DNA from: Terriglobia bacterium
Lineage (GTDB): Bacteria > Acidobacteriota > Terriglobia > Bryobacterales > UBA6623
Length of the DNA stretch: 54,296 nt
Assembly: GCA_009838515.1 (NCBI GenBank)
Contig: VXRL01000054.1
Location: forward strand, 1-54,296
Direction: 5' to 3'
Shown: positions 1 to 8,715 of the stretch, piece by piece
How positions within the stretch are numbered: position 1 is the stretch's first letter
Layout: each line of letters begins with the position of its first letter
The notes under the pieces: generated by a model
Database searches by the model: none
What the model was told of the DNA's origin: nothing
The model's input: only the letters and a program-made list of their open reading frames with translations
Translations under genes and position numbers: made by a program

Positions 1-2178
1 CACATCGAGATTCACCCCGGCCCCCTGTCACACTTCACGCCCGACCCCGCCCGGATCTCTGTCGAAGACTCCCACATCGCTGAAATTGTCCTGACAGACA
101 CCGGCGAGGAGTTGGAAGCGTACCAGATCGAACCCGAGCTGATCACGAACCAGTTCGACCAGGAACGCTCCAAGCGTCGGCTGTTCAAGTTCAGCGACTA
201 CCCCCAGCATTTGATCGATGCGGTGATTGCGATCGAGGACCACCGGTTCTACTCCCACCACGGCATCGACTTCATCCGCACTACCGGAGCGGCGATCGAG
301 GGCCTGAGGGAGTGGAAGCGGCCTAGGGGGACGTCGACGCTCTCCCAGCAACTCGCCCGCAACTTCTTCCTCACTAGGGAAACGACGGTGAAGCGCAAGC
401 TTGCCGAGGCCATGATCGCCATCCAACTCGAGGGTCGGCTGACCAAGGAGCAGATCTTCGAGAACTACTCGAACCAAGTCTTCATGGGGCGGCAGGGCAG
501 CTTCAACGTGCATGGCTTCGGGGAGGCCGCGCGGGGGTTCTTCGACAAGGACGTGCGAGATGTGACCCTGCCTGAGGCGGCCCTGATGGCCGGCTTGCCC
601 CAGGGGCCTAGCTACCTCAACCCGTACCGCTACCCCGAGCGGGCCAAGTTCAGGCGCAACCAAGTGCTGTCGGCAATGCTGCGAGAGGGCTTTATCGACT
701 ACGCGACTTTCGAAGAGGCCTCTGCCGCGGAGATCGAGCTGTCGCGCGGGCACATGGAATCGCGCGACGCGCCGTACTACATCGACTTGGTCAACAAGAG
801 CCTCAAAGGCCATTTCGAGACGGACGACCTCGTCACGAAGAACTACTGGGTGTACACCACCCTGGACAAGCGGCTGCAGGAGTTCGCCGTCGAGGCCGTC
901 CGCGAGGGCATGAAGCTCGTGGACGAACGCATCGCCCGGCAGAGTCGCTACCGCGGTCAGGAGCCGCCGCGGGCGCAGGTCGCGCTGGTCGCGATGGACC
1001 CCCGCACAGGCGAAATCAAGGCGGTCGTTGGCGGCCGGGACTACGGCGGCAGCCAGCTCAACCGCGCACTGGCGAGGCGGCAGCCAGGTTCGGTCTTCAA
1101 GCCGTTCGTGTTCGCGGCCGCCCTGGACACCGTCTTGGACCGGGAGCGCCAGCTGACCATCGACCGCGGTTACAGCCACGCGCTGCCCGAGTACGCCCGC
1201 ACGCAGTATCCGCCGCCGCCCGGCGTGCTGACGCCGAGCACCTTGGTGCTCGACGAGCCCACTTCTTTCGAATTCAGCGAATTGCAGCCGCCCTACGAGC
1301 CGTCGAACCACCTTGACCACTACTACGGACTGATCAGCTTACGCTATGCGCTGATGCGCTCGATCAACGTCGCGACGGTGAAGGTGGGGCAGATGGCCGG
1401 CTACCAGCGGGTGCTCGATCTGGCCCGCCGCGCCGGGATGGGAAGCGAATTCCTGCCGGTCCCTTCAATGTTTCTCGGCACGTACGAGGTTACGCCGGTC
1501 GAAGTCGCCGCAGCATACTCCGCATTCGCCAACGGCGGCGTGCGAGTCGAGCCTCGCTTCGTGCGCTACGTGCGCGACGATGCAGGCGGGACGTTGTACC
1601 AGAGCGAGGTCGAGCAGCAGGCGGTGATGGACACCCGCGTGGCCTACATGGTGACGCACATCATGCAGGACGTGATCCGGCACGGCTCGGGCATTCGGGC
1701 GCGGTTCACGTACGGCATAACCAACGCGGCGGGCAAGACAGGCACTGACGATGACGGGTGGTTCGCCGGCTTTACCAACGACCTGATTTGCGTGGTGTGG
1801 GTCGGATTCGACGACAACACCGATCTCGGCCTGGAAGGCGCGCATTCGGCGTTGCCCATCTGGGCGATGTTCATGCAAAAGGTCCGACAGCTGGCCACCT
1901 ATGCCAATCCGGGACCTTTTGCAGAGCCCGAAGGCGTCGTGCGCGTGCCTGTCAGTGCCGTGCAGCGAGTGCTGGCTGACCACTACTGCAAGAACTGCAA
2001 AGAAGAGGTCTATGTCGCGGGAACGGAACCTGACACCGCGGACACTTCCCGGCATCGGGACGCCCGTCGGAGGGCTGCGCTACGGGCCGAGTTGGAAGCG
2101 AACGCACCCCCCAAGCGCGGCTTGCTGCGCCGCGTGCTCGGAGCCGTCAAGGGCGGCGCAGGGGCCGCGCAGGAGTGA
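1..2178 (+). CDS. Class A penicillin-binding protein (PBP1-type transglycosylase/transpeptidase), 5'-truncated by window edge
   Basis: Bifunctional peptidoglycan synthase that polymerises lipid II and cross-links stem peptides in the periplasm. The frame is open from base 1, so the cytoplasmic tail, membrane anchor and start codon lie outside the window; about 725 residues are visible. The glycosyltransferase-51 domain shows the catalytic-Glu motif EDHRFYSHHG (about residues 79-88 of the visible part) and the TSTLSQQLARN motif. The transpeptidase domain carries all three penicillin-binding boxes: SVFK (nucleophile Ser about 364), SIN (about 454) and KTGT (Lys about 579). The C-terminal tail has a CKNC pair and a basic Ala/Arg-rich end. 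A TTG at 112 could be mistaken for the start, but conserved-looking sequence continues upstream. It converges on the sulfatase with 27 bp between the stops. Confidence 0.95.
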   Translation, partial: HIEIHPGPLSHFTPDPARISVEDSHIAEIVLTDTGEELEAYQIEPELITNQFDQERSKRRLFKFSDYPQHLIDAVIAIEDHRFYSHHGIDFIRTTGAAIEGLREWKRPRGTSTLSQQLARNFFLTRETTVKRKLAEAMIAIQLEGRLTKEQIFENYSNQVFMGRQGSFNVHGFGEAARGFFDKDVRDVTLPEAALMAGLPQGPSYLNPYRYPERAKFRRNQVLSAMLREGFIDYATFEEASAAEIELSRGHMESRDAPYYIDLVNKSLKGHFETDDLVTKNYWVYTTLDKRLQEFAVEAVREGMKLVDERIARQSRYRGQEPPRAQVALVAMDPRTGEIKAVVGGRDYGGSQLNRALARRQPGSVFKPFVFAAALDTVLDRERQLTIDRGYSHALPEYARTQYPPPPGVLTPSTLVLDEPTSFEFSELQPPYEPSNHLDHYYGLISLRYALMRSINVATVKVGQMAGYQRVLDLARRAGMGSEFLPVPSMFLGTYEVTPVEVAAAYSAFANGGVRVEPRFVRYVRDDAGGTLYQSEVEQQAVMDTRVAYMVTHIMQDVIRHGSGIRARFTYGITNAAGKTGTDDDGWFAGFTNDLICVVWVGFDDNTDLGLEGAHSALPIWAMFMQKVRQLATYANPGPFAEPEGVVRVPVSAVQRVLADHYCKNCKEEVYVAGTEPDTADTSRHRDARRRAALRAELEANAPPKRGLLRRVLGAVKGGAGAAQE

Positions 2179-2205
2179 CTCCGGGGCGGCGAGGCGGGCC
2201 GGGCG

Positions 2206-3699
2206 CTACCAGTTCGCGGGGCGCTGGAAGCCCGGCGGCGGTGTGACGTTCGTGGTCTTGGTGCGGATCGGCGGTTCGTGAGCGGCGCTGCCGCTAGCCC
2301 CGTGACGCGGGATCAGCAATTCCGGCGACCTGGAGATCGTTCCAATCGGCCTGGCGGTTGGCGGCAGAGCGATACCCGGATCGTCCGGCCACACCGGACC
2401 GTCGCCCAGAGTCTCGCGGGCATGCTCCAAGAGCGACCGCAGACGCGCTTTCACTTCGGGGTGGGTCGAGGCCTCGTCGCGGCTTTCGGCAATGTCGGCT
2501 TCGAGGTTGTAGAGCGTGCCGTCTGCGTGCAGTTTCCACGGTCCGCTGCGAACGGCGCGCAATTCGTAGCCCCGGTAGAAATAGAAGGCCTCGTAGGGGG
2601 AGTCTCGCGTCGTGTCGCCCTTCAGCACGCCCGAGATGTCGTGGCCGTCGATCCGCTCTGCCGGATAGTCGCCACCCGCTAGGGCCGCGAACGTCGGCAG
2701 GATGTCCATGGTGGTAGCCGTGTCGTCGTACGACGCGCTGGGTGGGATCGTGCCGGGCCAGTACGCCACGGTCGGCACGCGCAGACCTCCCTCGTAGGTG
2801 CTGCCCTTGCGTCCGCGCAGTGGGCCTGCGCTGCCTCTTGCGGGCCCGTTGTCCGAGGTGAAGAACACGAGCGTGTTCTCGGCGATTCCGTGCTCTTCGA
2901 GCTTGTCACGGATCTGCCCCATGCTCCAGTCGATCTCCTCGATGCAATCGCCGAGGATGCCGTTCTCGGACGCGTTCTTGAATGGCTCCCCTGCCCACAG
3001 CGGAACGTGAACCATGGAATGGGGAACGTATAGGAAGAAAGGCTGGCCGTGGTGGCGGTCGATGAAGGAGAGTGCCTCGGCCGAGTACGCGCCGGTGAGG
3101 AATGACTGGTCTTCGGGCACCTCGCGGATCACGTCGCCATCGCGCAGCAGCGGGAGCGGGGGGTGGTTGCGAGGGTTGAGCGGCATGAACGGGCTCATGT
3201 CGTTCGAATACGGCAGGCCGAAGTAGTAGTCGAAGCCGTGATTGTTGGGGAGGAACTCGGGCTGGTCGCCGAGGTGCCACTTGCCGATGATCCCGGTGGC
3301 GTAGCCGCGCTGCTTGAGGACTTCCGCAACCGTGACTTCGTCCGGATGGATGCCCTGCGGATCACCCGGCATTAGCACCGGGTGCCAGTAACCGGTCTGC
3401 AGCCCGTTGCGAATCGGATAGCTCCCTGTCAGCAGGGCGGCCCTCGAAGGAGTGCAGACCGGATGGGCGTAGAAGCTTGTGAGCTTCATGCCTTCCGCTG
3501 CCATGGCGTCGATACGAGGCGTGCGGTTCTCGCGCGAGCCGAAGGCGCCGATATCCCCGTAGCCCATGTCGTCGATGAACACGAGCACGAAATTCGGTCG
3601 ATCACCCGGCTCGCGGCTGGCGGGCGCGGTCCCGCTGCCGCACGCCAGCGCTGCGATCGCCAGCGCGGTCGCGGTCAGGAGTTGGGGAAGCTCTCGCAT
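2206..3699 (-). CDS. Sulfatase, formylglycine-dependent, predicted lipoprotein
   Basis: Arylsulfatase-family hydrolase of organic sulfate esters. The N-terminus has a hydrophobic segment ending ALAC (Cys20), a plausible lipobox, so the enzyme is probably anchored facing the periplasm or outside. The metal-site start FVLVFIDDMGYGD (about 37-49) is followed by the sulfatase signature CTPSRAALLTG; Cys82 would be converted to formylglycine. GKWHLGD and TSDNGP motifs complete the alkaline-phosphatase-like core. Length (497 aa) is normal for the family. No formylglycine-generating enzyme is encoded in the window, so maturation must come from elsewhere. It starts 46 bp after etfA on the same strand and may be read through from that cluster. 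The natural substrate (sulfated glycan or steroid-like ester) cannot be told from sequence. Confidence 0.93.
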   Translation of the reverse strand: MRELPQLLTATALAIAALACGSGTAPASREPGDRPNFVLVFIDDMGYGDIGAFGSRENRTPRIDAMAAEGMKLTSFYAHPVCTPSRAALLTGSYPIRNGLQTGYWHPVLMPGDPQGIHPDEVTVAEVLKQRGYATGIIGKWHLGDQPEFLPNNHGFDYYFGLPYSNDMSPFMPLNPRNHPPLPLLRDGDVIREVPEDQSFLTGAYSAEALSFIDRHHGQPFFLYVPHSMVHVPLWAGEPFKNASENGILGDCIEEIDWSMGQIRDKLEEHGIAENTLVFFTSDNGPARGSAGPLRGRKGSTYEGGLRVPTVAYWPGTIPPSASYDDTATTMDILPTFAALAGGDYPAERIDGHDISGVLKGDTTRDSPYEAFYFYRGYELRAVRSGPWKLHADGTLYNLEADIAESRDEASTHPEVKARLRSLLEHARETLGDGPVWPDDPGIALPPTARPIGTISRSPELLIPRHGASGSAAHEPPIRTKTTNVTPPPGFQRPANW

Positions 3700-3745
3700 G
3701 CCGACCGTATCTTCTCACTCGCCGCCGCACAGCGGCAACGCCCGG

Positions 3746-4726
3746 CTAGTTCGAGTCTTCGAGCGCTTCGATCAGCTTCGGCACCACGTCGAACAGATCG
3801 GCCACGATGCCGTAGTCGGCGATCTCGAAGATCGGCGCGCCAGCGTCCTTGTTGATCGCGACGATCGTCTTGGCGCCCTTCATGCCGACCACGTGTTGGA
3901 TCGCCCCGGAAATGCCCAGAGCGAGGTAGAGATTTGGCGCGACAGTCTGCCCTGAGCTGCCGATCTGGCGCTCCAGCGGCAGCCAGCCGTTGTCGCAGAT
4001 CGGACGGGATGCGGCCAGTTCCCCCCCGAGTGCCTTGGCCAGAGCCTCGGCCTGCGGAATGTTGTCTGGATCTTGGATGCCGCGCCCGACCGAGACGATA
4101 ATCGGGGCCGAACCGAGATCGACTGCATCCTTGGCGTCCTGATATGGAGGTTCCGCTTGGGTCCGCACGGCGCCGGCATCTAGTGACACCGGGAGGTTGC
4201 GAATCGGGGCTGGCGTCGCACCCTCGGCCACAGCGTCGGCTCGGTACGCCCCCGATTGCACGGACACCAAGTGCGGAGGCGCGCCGGATGCGGACACGTC
4301 GGCGTGCAGCTTGCCCTGGAACAGCTGCCTGACGAAGATCGGCTCGCCGTCTTCGAATCGCATGTCAACGATGTCGCTGACGAAGCACCCTCCGAGCGAC
4401 GCAGCGAGCTTGGGGACTAGGTCCCGCACTTGGTACGTATGCGGGAAGAGAACCAGCCGGGGCTTGACCTGTTCGATCGCTTGACGGAGTGCCGACGTGA
4501 AACCGTCGGGGCTGTATTGCGCCAGCTCGGGGCTTTCGATCACGGCGACCTCGGAGACTCGCTTGCTGGCAAGTTCGCTGGCGAGTTGTCCGACGCCGGA
4601 TCCGACGACCGCGGCGACCAACGGAGAGTCGAGGTTGGTCGCGGCTTCTTGAGCCGCCGCCAAGGCTTCGAGCGACATGCGGTGCCACTTGCCGTCCTGC
4701 TGTTCGGTGACCAGTAGGATGCTCAT
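3746..4726 (-). CDS. etfA: Electron transfer flavoprotein alpha subunit
   Basis: FAD-carrying subunit of the cytoplasmic electron transfer flavoprotein, which collects electrons from acyl-CoA and related dehydrogenases and passes them to ETF:quinone oxidoreductase. At 326 aa it has the family's usual length. The C-terminal FAD domain is clear: [11 protein letters not shown] (about 212-222), the GSSGQTV loop, [13 protein letters not shown] and the [10 protein letters not shown] / [10 protein letters not shown] segment near the end. The N-terminal half is the adenine-nucleotide-hydrolase-like fold shared with EtfB. The start ATG overlaps the etfB stop by 4 nt (ATGA), indicating translational coupling and an etfB-etfA operon. 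It lies downstream of acpP-fabF, so fatty-acid synthesis and beta-oxidation electron flow are encoded together. Confidence 0.97.
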   Translation of the reverse strand: MSILLVTEQQDGKWHRMSLEALAAAQEAATNLDSPLVAAVVGSGVGQLASELASKRVSEVAVIESPELAQYSPDGFTSALRQAIEQVKPRLVLFPHTYQVRDLVPKLAASLGGCFVSDIVDMRFEDGEPIFVRQLFQGKLHADVSASGAPPHLVSVQSGAYRADAVAEGATPAPIRNLPVSLDAGAVRTQAEPPYQDAKDAVDLGSAPIIVSVGRGIQDPDNIPQAEALAKALGGELAASRPICDNGWLPLERQIGSSGQTVAPNLYLALGISGAIQHVVGMKGAKTIVAINKDAGAPIFEIADYGIVADLFDVVPKLIEALEDSN

Positions 4727-5493
4727 AGCACTCGCGCCTCGAACCGAAGCTTGTTGAGGAGTTCGTCGGCGACCTCGCGACTGCCGCCCTCCAAGAACAC
4801 GGTCTGTTTCGCTTGCTGCGGCTGGTACAGTCGCCGAACGCTCTGCTGCGCGCTGATCTCAATGCCCAGTTCGTCCGTCGTGTAGCGCTGGAGCGGCTTC
4901 TTGCGGGCCCGTTTGATTCCCATCAGGGTGGCGTAGCGAACTTTGTTGATGCCGCTTTGGATGGTTAGCAGGGCTGGCTGGGGCAATGTGACCGTCTGAA
5001 ACCAGCCAGCCTCCAATTCGCGCTTGCAACGCAGCTGCGAGTCCGAAGCGTCGATCTCCATGATGATCGTCGCGTGCGGCAGTCCCAGCCTTTCGGCAAG
5101 GATCACCCCCGTCTGGCCGAAGCCCGAATCGTCGGACTGCAGGCCGGTCAGGATGAGGTCGTGCCGCTCCCGACCGATGGCTGCGGCAAGCGCGGACGCG
5201 GTCGCGTGAGTGTCGGCTTCGACAAAGCGATCGTCTTCGATGTGGATGCCGCGGTCGGCCCCCTTCGCAAGCGCCTCGCGGAGCGTGGAGGCAGACCGCG
5301 CCGGGCCGGCAGTCACGGCCACGACCTCTCCGCCGTGCTTTTCCTTGAGCCGCAACGCCTCTTCGAGCGCGTAGGTGTCCGGCTCGTTCATCTCGAAGGT
5401 CAGGCCATCGTCGCGCACCCATGTCGCGCCCTCGTCAAGGCGAATCACGGAGTCCCGCGCCATGACCTGCTTAACGCAGACAAAGATATTCAT
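4723..5493 (-). CDS. etfB: Electron transfer flavoprotein beta subunit
   Basis: AMP-binding beta subunit of ETF; it forms the heterodimer with EtfA and provides the recognition loop for partner dehydrogenases. The N-terminus MNIFVCVKQVMARDS and the following NEPDTYALEEALRLKE segment are typical. The later segment SGINKVRYATLMGIKRARKK (about 179-198) corresponds to the ETF-beta signature region. Length (256 aa) is normal. It overlaps etfA by 4 nt and starts 62 bp after fabF. A TAGAAT hexamer lies at 5540-5535 on the minus strand, but I found no convincing -35 partner, so a private promoter is only possible. Confidence 0.96.
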   Translation of the reverse strand: MNIFVCVKQVMARDSVIRLDEGATWVRDDGLTFEMNEPDTYALEEALRLKEKHGGEVVAVTAGPARSASTLREALAKGADRGIHIEDDRFVEADTHATASALAAAIGRERHDLILTGLQSDDSGFGQTGVILAERLGLPHATIIMEIDASDSQLRCKRELEAGWFQTVTLPQPALLTIQSGINKVRYATLMGIKRARKKPLQRYTTDELGIEISAQQSVRRLYQPQQAKQTVFLEGGSREVADELLNKLRFEARVL

Positions 5494-5555
5494 GGTGCAC
5501 AGGGGAGCGGGGCCTCAAGGCCGCCCAATGAGCAATTCTAGCAATCAGGGCTCGA

Positions 5556-6797
5556 TCAGCCGCTGTAGCGCCGGAAGACGAGGGCACCGTTGGTGCCGCC
5601 GAAGCCGAACGAGTTGCTCAAAGCGTATTCGATCTCCATCGGGCGGGCCTGGCCCGGTACGTAGTCCAGATTGCAGCCCTCGCCGGGACGTTCGAGATTG
5701 ATGGTTGGCGGCGCGATCTGATCGCGCACCGCCAGCGCCGAGAAGCCGGCTTCCAAGCCGCCGGCGCCGCCGAGGAGGTGTCCGGTCATGGACTTGGTCG
5801 AACTGACCGCGACATTGCCGGCGTCCTTGCCGAAGAGCCGCTCGATCGCGCGGGACTCGATCACGTCTCCGACGGGCGTCGAGGTGCCGTGAGAGTTGAT
5901 GTAGGAGACGTCGCGGGCGGAAATGCCCGCATCCTCGAGAGCGTTGCGCATGACACGCTCGGCTCCCTCCCCGTCCTCGGCCGGAGAAGTGATGTGGTAT
6001 GCGTCGCCGCCCATGCCGTAGCCGACCATCTCAGCGATGATCGGGGCTCCGCGACGCTGTGCCGATTCGAGTTCCTCCAGAACCAGCAGTCCGGCCCCTT
6101 CCCCGACCACGAAGCCGTCGCGGTCGGCGTCCCATGGCCGGCTCGCTACTTCGGGGTGGTCATTGCGAGTGGAGAGAGCCTTCATGGCCGCGAAGCCGGC
6201 GATGCTCATCGGCGTGATCGCCGCTTCCGCGCCTCCGCAGATCATCGCGTCGGCGTATCCGTTCTGAATCAGGCGAAACGAGTCGCCGACCGCATGAGCG
6301 CCGCTGGTGCACGCGGTCGCCGTGGCGGAGTTTGGACCCTTGGCGTTCCAGCGAATCGAGACGTTGCCCGAGGCCAGGTTGACCACCGTGGCCGGGATGA
6401 AGAAGGGCGTGACGCGGCGCGGCCCGGCGCTGAGCAGCTTCGCGTGCTCGCGCTCGATGATGTCGAAGCCGCCAATGCCGCTGCCCACGTACACGCCGAC
6501 GCGCGGCGACAGGGCCGGTGTGATCTCCAAGCCCGCCATTCCCATCGCGAAATCGCTAGCTGCGATCGCAAAGAAGATGAAACGCGCCATCTTGCGCAGG
6601 TCCTTGGCGGTGACGAAATCCCGCGGGTCGAAGTCCTTCACCTCGCCCGCGATTTGGCAGGCATAGGCGCTGGCATCGAAGTGGGTGATGCGCTCGATCC
6701 CGTTGCATCCGCGCAGGATCGCGGACCAGCAAGCCTCGGTGCCCACTCCCACGGGGGAGACGAGGCCAACACCCGTAACGACGACTCGTCTTGCCAA
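5556..6797 (-). CDS. fabF: 3-oxoacyl-[acyl-carrier-protein] synthase II
   Basis: Condensing enzyme of type II fatty-acid synthesis that elongates acyl-ACP with malonyl-ACP in the cytoplasm. The thiolase fold is complete at 413 aa. The nucleophile is Cys163 in TACTSGAHA; the two active-site histidines are His303 (NSHGTSTPVGD) and His340 (TKSMTGHLLGGAGG), with Lys335 beside the latter. The C-terminus NSFGFGGTNGALVF is the standard glycine-rich end. It follows acpP by 11 bp, the classic acpP-fabF arrangement. The downstream etfBA genes probably share its transcript. Confidence 0.97.
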   Translation of the reverse strand: MARRVVVTGVGLVSPVGVGTEACWSAILRGCNGIERITHFDASAYACQIAGEVKDFDPRDFVTAKDLRKMARFIFFAIAASDFAMGMAGLEITPALSPRVGVYVGSGIGGFDIIEREHAKLLSAGPRRVTPFFIPATVVNLASGNVSIRWNAKGPNSATATACTSGAHAVGDSFRLIQNGYADAMICGGAEAAITPMSIAGFAAMKALSTRNDHPEVASRPWDADRDGFVVGEGAGLLVLEELESAQRRGAPIIAEMVGYGMGGDAYHITSPAEDGEGAERVMRNALEDAGISARDVSYINSHGTSTPVGDVIESRAIERLFGKDAGNVAVSSTKSMTGHLLGGAGGLEAGFSALAVRDQIAPPTINLERPGEGCNLDYVPGQARPMEIEYALSNSFGFGGTNGALVFRRYSG

Positions 6798-6808
6798 CAG
6801 TGCCCCTG

Positions 6809-7048
6809 CTATTCGCCCGACGTAGCTGTTTCGATGTACTTGATCGCGTCGCCGACGGTGCGGATGCCCTCGGCTTGGTCGTCGGGGATCTCGATATCGA
6901 AACCCTCCTCAAACGCCATGATCAGCTCGACGATATCGAGCGAGTCCGCGTTGAGGGTCTCTTGGAATTTCGCCTCGGGAGTCACCTGCGACTCCTCGAC
7001 GCTGAGTTGCTCGCAAATGATTTCGGTGACCTTCTTCTCAATGTCCAT
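6809..7048 (-). CDS. acpP: Acyl carrier protein
   Basis: Carries growing acyl chains on a 4'-phosphopantetheine arm during fatty-acid synthesis. The 79-residue acidic protein has the attachment motif DSLD with Ser36, followed by the helix [14 protein letters not shown] that contacts partner enzymes. A good ribosome-binding site (AGGAGC, 6 nt before the ATG) supports the start. It is the first gene of the acpP-fabF-etfB-etfA-sulfatase run. The 99 bp upstream, between it and cytochrome c, hold a TTGACG box but no clear -10. Confidence 0.98.
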   Translation of the reverse strand: MDIEKKVTEIICEQLSVEESQVTPEAKFQETLNADSLDIVELIMAFEEGFDIEIPDDQAEGIRTVGDAIKYIETATSGE

Positions 7049-7147
7049 AGTTGCTCCTGTTGCGGGCAGGCCGTAACCCCGTCAAGAGGGGCTCGGGCAG
7101 CCAGCGGCACGACTTCGCGGTTGCGCGCCCATGCTTCGGGCCGCGCA

Positions 7148-7474
7148 CTACAAGCTCAGGACGTAGGCTACGATATTGCTCTTCTCCTCGTCGCTGAGCA
7201 TCGCCTCGAACGCGGGCATGCCGTTGCCGCCCTTGTTCAGGTTCTCGAGCACATTATCCGAGGTGGCCTCTTTGCCGCTCGGCAGCGTGCCTTCCTTGAT
7301 GCCGGCCAAGCCGGGTCCGATCTTCTTCTCAGCGCTGTCCTCGAAGTGACAGACCAGACAACGCTGCTGGAACGCTTCCTTGCCCTTGGCGGCGTCGCCA
7401 GAATTGTCGTCGGCCGCAGCCCCGCCGACCACGAATAGCGCTGCGCCGAAGAGCGCGAGGGTTACCTTAGACAT
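7148..7474 (-). CDS. Exported monoheme cytochrome c
   Basis: Small class I c-type cytochrome for periplasmic electron transfer. I place the start at 7474 (108 aa), giving a normal Sec signal peptide (about residues 1-21, ending VGGAAA). A GGGAGG ribosome-binding site lies about 13 nt upstream. The heme motif CLVCH is near the N-terminus of the mature protein. The axial Met is probably in NGMPAF, and the C-terminal helix DEEKSNIVAYVLSL is typical. An upstream in-frame ATG (7591) would give a proline/arginine-rich extension without a signal and is unlikely. The partner oxidase or dehydrogenase is not evident. It is divergent from the metallo-beta-lactamase-fold gene, with 221 bp between the starts. 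Confidence 0.9.
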   Translation of the reverse strand: MSKVTLALFGAALFVVGGAAADDNSGDAAKGKEAFQQRCLVCHFEDSAEKKIGPGLAGIKEGTLPSGKEATSDNVLENLNKGGNGMPAFEAMLSDEEKSNIVAYVLSL

Positions 7475-7695
7475 GCTTGTGCATGAACCTCCCACTTCCA
7501 GTCTAGCGCAGTGTGGCGGCGGCAATCGAGCAAGGCGCCGAGGGCCCTGCGCGAGTGGCGGGCCCGGTCTTTCAATCCTACCAGCTTGCATGCATCGAGC
7601 GCGCTTCGCTAGGGTTCCTGGACGCTGTCGCGGCGGGAGCGGCAGGCGCAGGGAAGCCCCGGGGCAGGGCTCTTGGGCTTTATGATGTTGGGGTC

Positions 7696-8715
7696 ATGAA
7701 ATCTCTGTTCCTCGCGATTCTGCTGGTCTCGGCGGTCGGGCGCCCGGCGCTGGGCGCGACGTTGGACATCTATTGGATCGATGTCGAGGGCGGGGCCGCG
7801 ACCTTAGTTGTGACACCGGAAGCCGAGACCATCCTGATGGACGCCGGCTGGCCGGGCTTCGAGGGGCGCGATGCCGAGCGCATCGTCAAGGTCCTCGGCG
7901 AGGAAGTTGGCAAGCTCGAGCTGGACTATTTCATCGCGTCGCACTTCCATCGCGATCACACGGGGGGAGTGGCCGCCTTGGCCGACCGCGTCCCGATCCA
8001 CAACTTTGTCGATCACGGCGACAGCGTTGAGGTGGGCTGGAACGAGCGCGCGGACCAGCTTTGGCAAAGCTATGTCGACACCGCCGGAGAGGAGCGCATC
8101 CGAGCCGAGCCCGGCCAGAGGCTGCCCTTGGCCGGCACGGATTTCGTTTTCGTCGCCGCCCGCAGCCGCTTCTTGGAGGAGCCTTTGGCAGCGGCGTCTC
8201 CCAACTCCGCTTGCCGCGGCGCCGCGGCGAAGCGTGTTGACAGGGGCGAGAACGGCAAGAGCGTCGGGTTCATGATTCGCGTGGGAGACTTTGAATTCCT
8301 CGACTTGGGCGACCTCACTTGGAACTACGAAATCGAGACCGCCTGCCCGGTCAATCTCTTCGGCGCGGTCGACCTGTACCAAGTCACGCACCACGGGATG
8401 CACATGTCCGGCGCCCCGGCGCATATCCAAGCCATACAGCCGCTCGTGGCGGTGATGAACAACGGGCCGCGCAAGGGCGGCAGCCCGGCGACCTTCAGCG
8501 CCTTGATGGCCGCCGAGTCCCTGGTGGATCTGTGGCAGGTGCACCGGGCGGTGGAGAGCGGAGCGGAGCACAACCCCAGTGAAGAGTTCATCGCCAACAC
8601 CGGCGAGACCGAGGGCTGTGCCGCCCACTGGATCAAGGCCTCGGTGCAGCCTGACGGCCAGTTTTCCGTGACGAACTCACGGACCGGATTCAGCAAGAGC
8701 TACAAGCCGCGCTAG
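7696..8715 (+). CDS. Exported metallo-beta-lactamase-fold hydrolase
   Basis: MBL-superfamily metallohydrolase related to ComEC/Rec2-like or 'MBL fold' lactonase proteins; the reaction is unknown. The dinuclear metal motif is SHFHRDHTGG (HxHxDH, about residues 82-91), followed by more possible ligands, including the DH of NFVDHGDS and the THHGMH histidines further on. Starting at ATG 7696 gives 339 aa with a clear Sec signal (MKSLFLAILLVSAVGRPALG), so the enzyme is periplasmic or secreted. The longer in-frame start at 7513 adds low-complexity sequence and is rejected. A TATGAT hexamer (7681-7686) ends 9 nt before the ATG and there is no Shine-Dalgarno. The stop overlaps the convergent S41 protease stop by 4 bp. 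Confidence 0.85.
   Translation: MKSLFLAILLVSAVGRPALGATLDIYWIDVEGGAATLVVTPEAETILMDAGWPGFEGRDAERIVKVLGEEVGKLELDYFIASHFHRDHTGGVAALADRVPIHNFVDHGDSVEVGWNERADQLWQSYVDTAGEERIRAEPGQRLPLAGTDFVFVAARSRFLEEPLAAASPNSACRGAAAKRVDRGENGKSVGFMIRVGDFEFLDLGDLTWNYEIETACPVNLFGAVDLYQVTHHGMHMSGAPAHIQAIQPLVAVMNNGPRKGGSPATFSALMAAESLVDLWQVHRAVESGAEHNPSEEFIANTGETEGCAAHWIKASVQPDGQFSVTNSRTGFSKSYKPR

Noticed and set aside
28..1320. 430-codon minus-strand open frame opposite the penicillin-binding protein gene
   Set aside because: Arginine- and valine-rich shadow of a well-supported gene on the other strand; no domain or ribosome-binding site.
5778..7076. 432-codon plus-strand frame across fabF and acpP
   Set aside because: Antisense shadow of two recognised genes.
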